DNA from: Burkholderiales bacterium
GTDB lineage: Bacteria; Pseudomonadota; Gammaproteobacteria; Burkholderiales; Burkholderiaceae_C
Assembly (NCBI GenBank): GCA_013205525.1
Contig: JABMMR010000166.1
Span: 1 to 6,771 of the forward strand
DNA length: 6,771 bases
Direction: 5' to 3'
Shown here: positions 6,592 to 6,771 of the stretch, piece after piece
Position numbering within the stretch: the first letter of the stretch is position 1
Layout: each line of letters begins with the position of its first letter
Notes under the pieces: model-generated
The model's database searches: none
What the model saw: only the letters and a program-made list of their open reading frames with translations
Told to the model about the DNA's origin: nothing
Program-made: the position numbers and the translations under genes

Positions 6592-6771
6592 TTAAATGAA
6601 AACCAGTTTGCTGCCAGCCCAAGCCAACAACACGGAAAGTGCCGAGCGAATAAAGCGTTCGGGTACGCGGCTGACCCATTGCGAGCCCAACCAAATGCCA
6701 GGAACAGAACCTATCAGCAAAAGGCCCAATAACTGCCAATCGACGGTGCCTAAAGTGGCATGGCCCAAGCC
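6592..6771 (-). CDS. TSUP family (TauE/SafE) anion transporter, C-terminal part
   Basis: Only the last 59 codons and the TAA stop are inside the window; the gene continues past the right edge. The visible piece begins GLGHATLGTVDWQ and contains two strongly hydrophobic stretches, about local residues 12-29 and 42-59, consistent with the last two membrane helices. The segment GSVPGIWLGS followed by PERFIRSALS is typical of the end of TSUP permeases (DUF81, sulfite exporter TauE/SafE family). Family members move sulfite, sulfoacetate, thiosulfate or other small anions across the inner membrane. cysI begins only 7 bp after this stop, so it is very likely part of the sulfate assimilation operon. 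Inference: it either relieves toxic sulfite or moves a sulfur anion for this pathway; direction and substrate cannot be read from this fragment. Confidence 0.85.
   Translation of the reverse strand, partial: GLGHATLGTVDWQLLGLLLIGSVPGIWLGSQWVSRVPERFIRSALSVLLAWAGSKLVFI

Larger units (their letters stand above)
32..6771 (-). other. Assimilatory sulfate reduction operon with electron-transfer pair
   Basis: Eight genes run in one direction: TSUP, cysI, DUF934, cysH, cysD, cysN, fdxA and the ferredoxin reductase. Junctions are +7, +9, -4, +4, -1, +59 and +30 bp. The first six are close enough to be one transcript with coupled translation. No terminator-like hairpin separates cysN from fdxA, so the last two probably share the message, perhaps with an added internal promoter. 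The main promoter and any CysB-type operator must lie upstream of the TSUP gene, outside the window. No terminator is visible in the 31 bases after the last stop. Confidence 0.75.

Noticed and set aside
5832..6599. A 255-codon plus-strand open frame antisense to the 5' end of cysI.
   Set aside because: It lies entirely opposite a clear, full-length CysI with intact motifs. Its translation is rich in His and Ala with no recognisable domain, as expected from the mirror of biased codons.

Overview
The window is one tightly packed stretch in which every credible gene is on the minus strand, so transcription runs from the right edge (6771) to the left edge (1). It carries the core of an assimilatory sulfate reduction operon of betaproteobacterial type. 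Gene order, a DUF934 gene between cysI and cysH, and protein sequences that look like those of Comamonadaceae suggest Burkholderiales, probably a Comamonadaceae relative. That placement rests on recognition by eye, not on a search.

In transcription order the window holds: the C-terminal 59 codons of a TSUP (TauE/SafE-like) membrane transporter (6771-6592); cysI, a siroheme/[4Fe-4S] sulfite (or nitrite) reductase of the ferredoxin-dependent kind (6584-4782); a DUF934 protein (4772-4410); cysH, an iron-sulfur APS reductase (4413-3682); cysD (3677-2751) and cysN (2751-1480), the two subunits of sulfate adenylyltransferase; fdxA, a seven-iron type ferredoxin (1420-1094); and a thioredoxin-reductase-like ferredoxin-NADP+ reductase (1063-32). 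Junctions from TSUP to cysN are 9 bp or shorter, or overlap by 1 or 4 bp. The only sizeable gap is 59 bp before fdxA. No stretch over 300 bases lacks a gene, and I see no RNA gene, mobile element, CRISPR array or large repeat.

The genes form a coherent pathway: CysDN turn sulfate into APS, CysH reduces APS directly to sulfite (its cluster cysteines mark it as an APS enzyme, and CysN has no fused APS kinase), and CysI reduces sulfite to sulfide. No flavoprotein subunit CysJ is present in the window. Instead the operon ends with a ferredoxin and an NADPH:ferredoxin reductase, which suggests the route NADPH -> FNR -> FdxA -> CysI. The TSUP protein probably moves sulfite, sulfate or another sulfur anion across the inner membrane. 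The operon promoter must lie beyond the right edge. A weak Fur-box-like sequence before fdxA hints that the electron-transfer pair may also have its own iron-responsive control.

Most of this is a recognisable, orderly pathway. The points worth following are the electron-supply pair, the poorly understood DUF934 protein, the possible iron control before fdxA, and an atypical NADP-site motif in the reductase.
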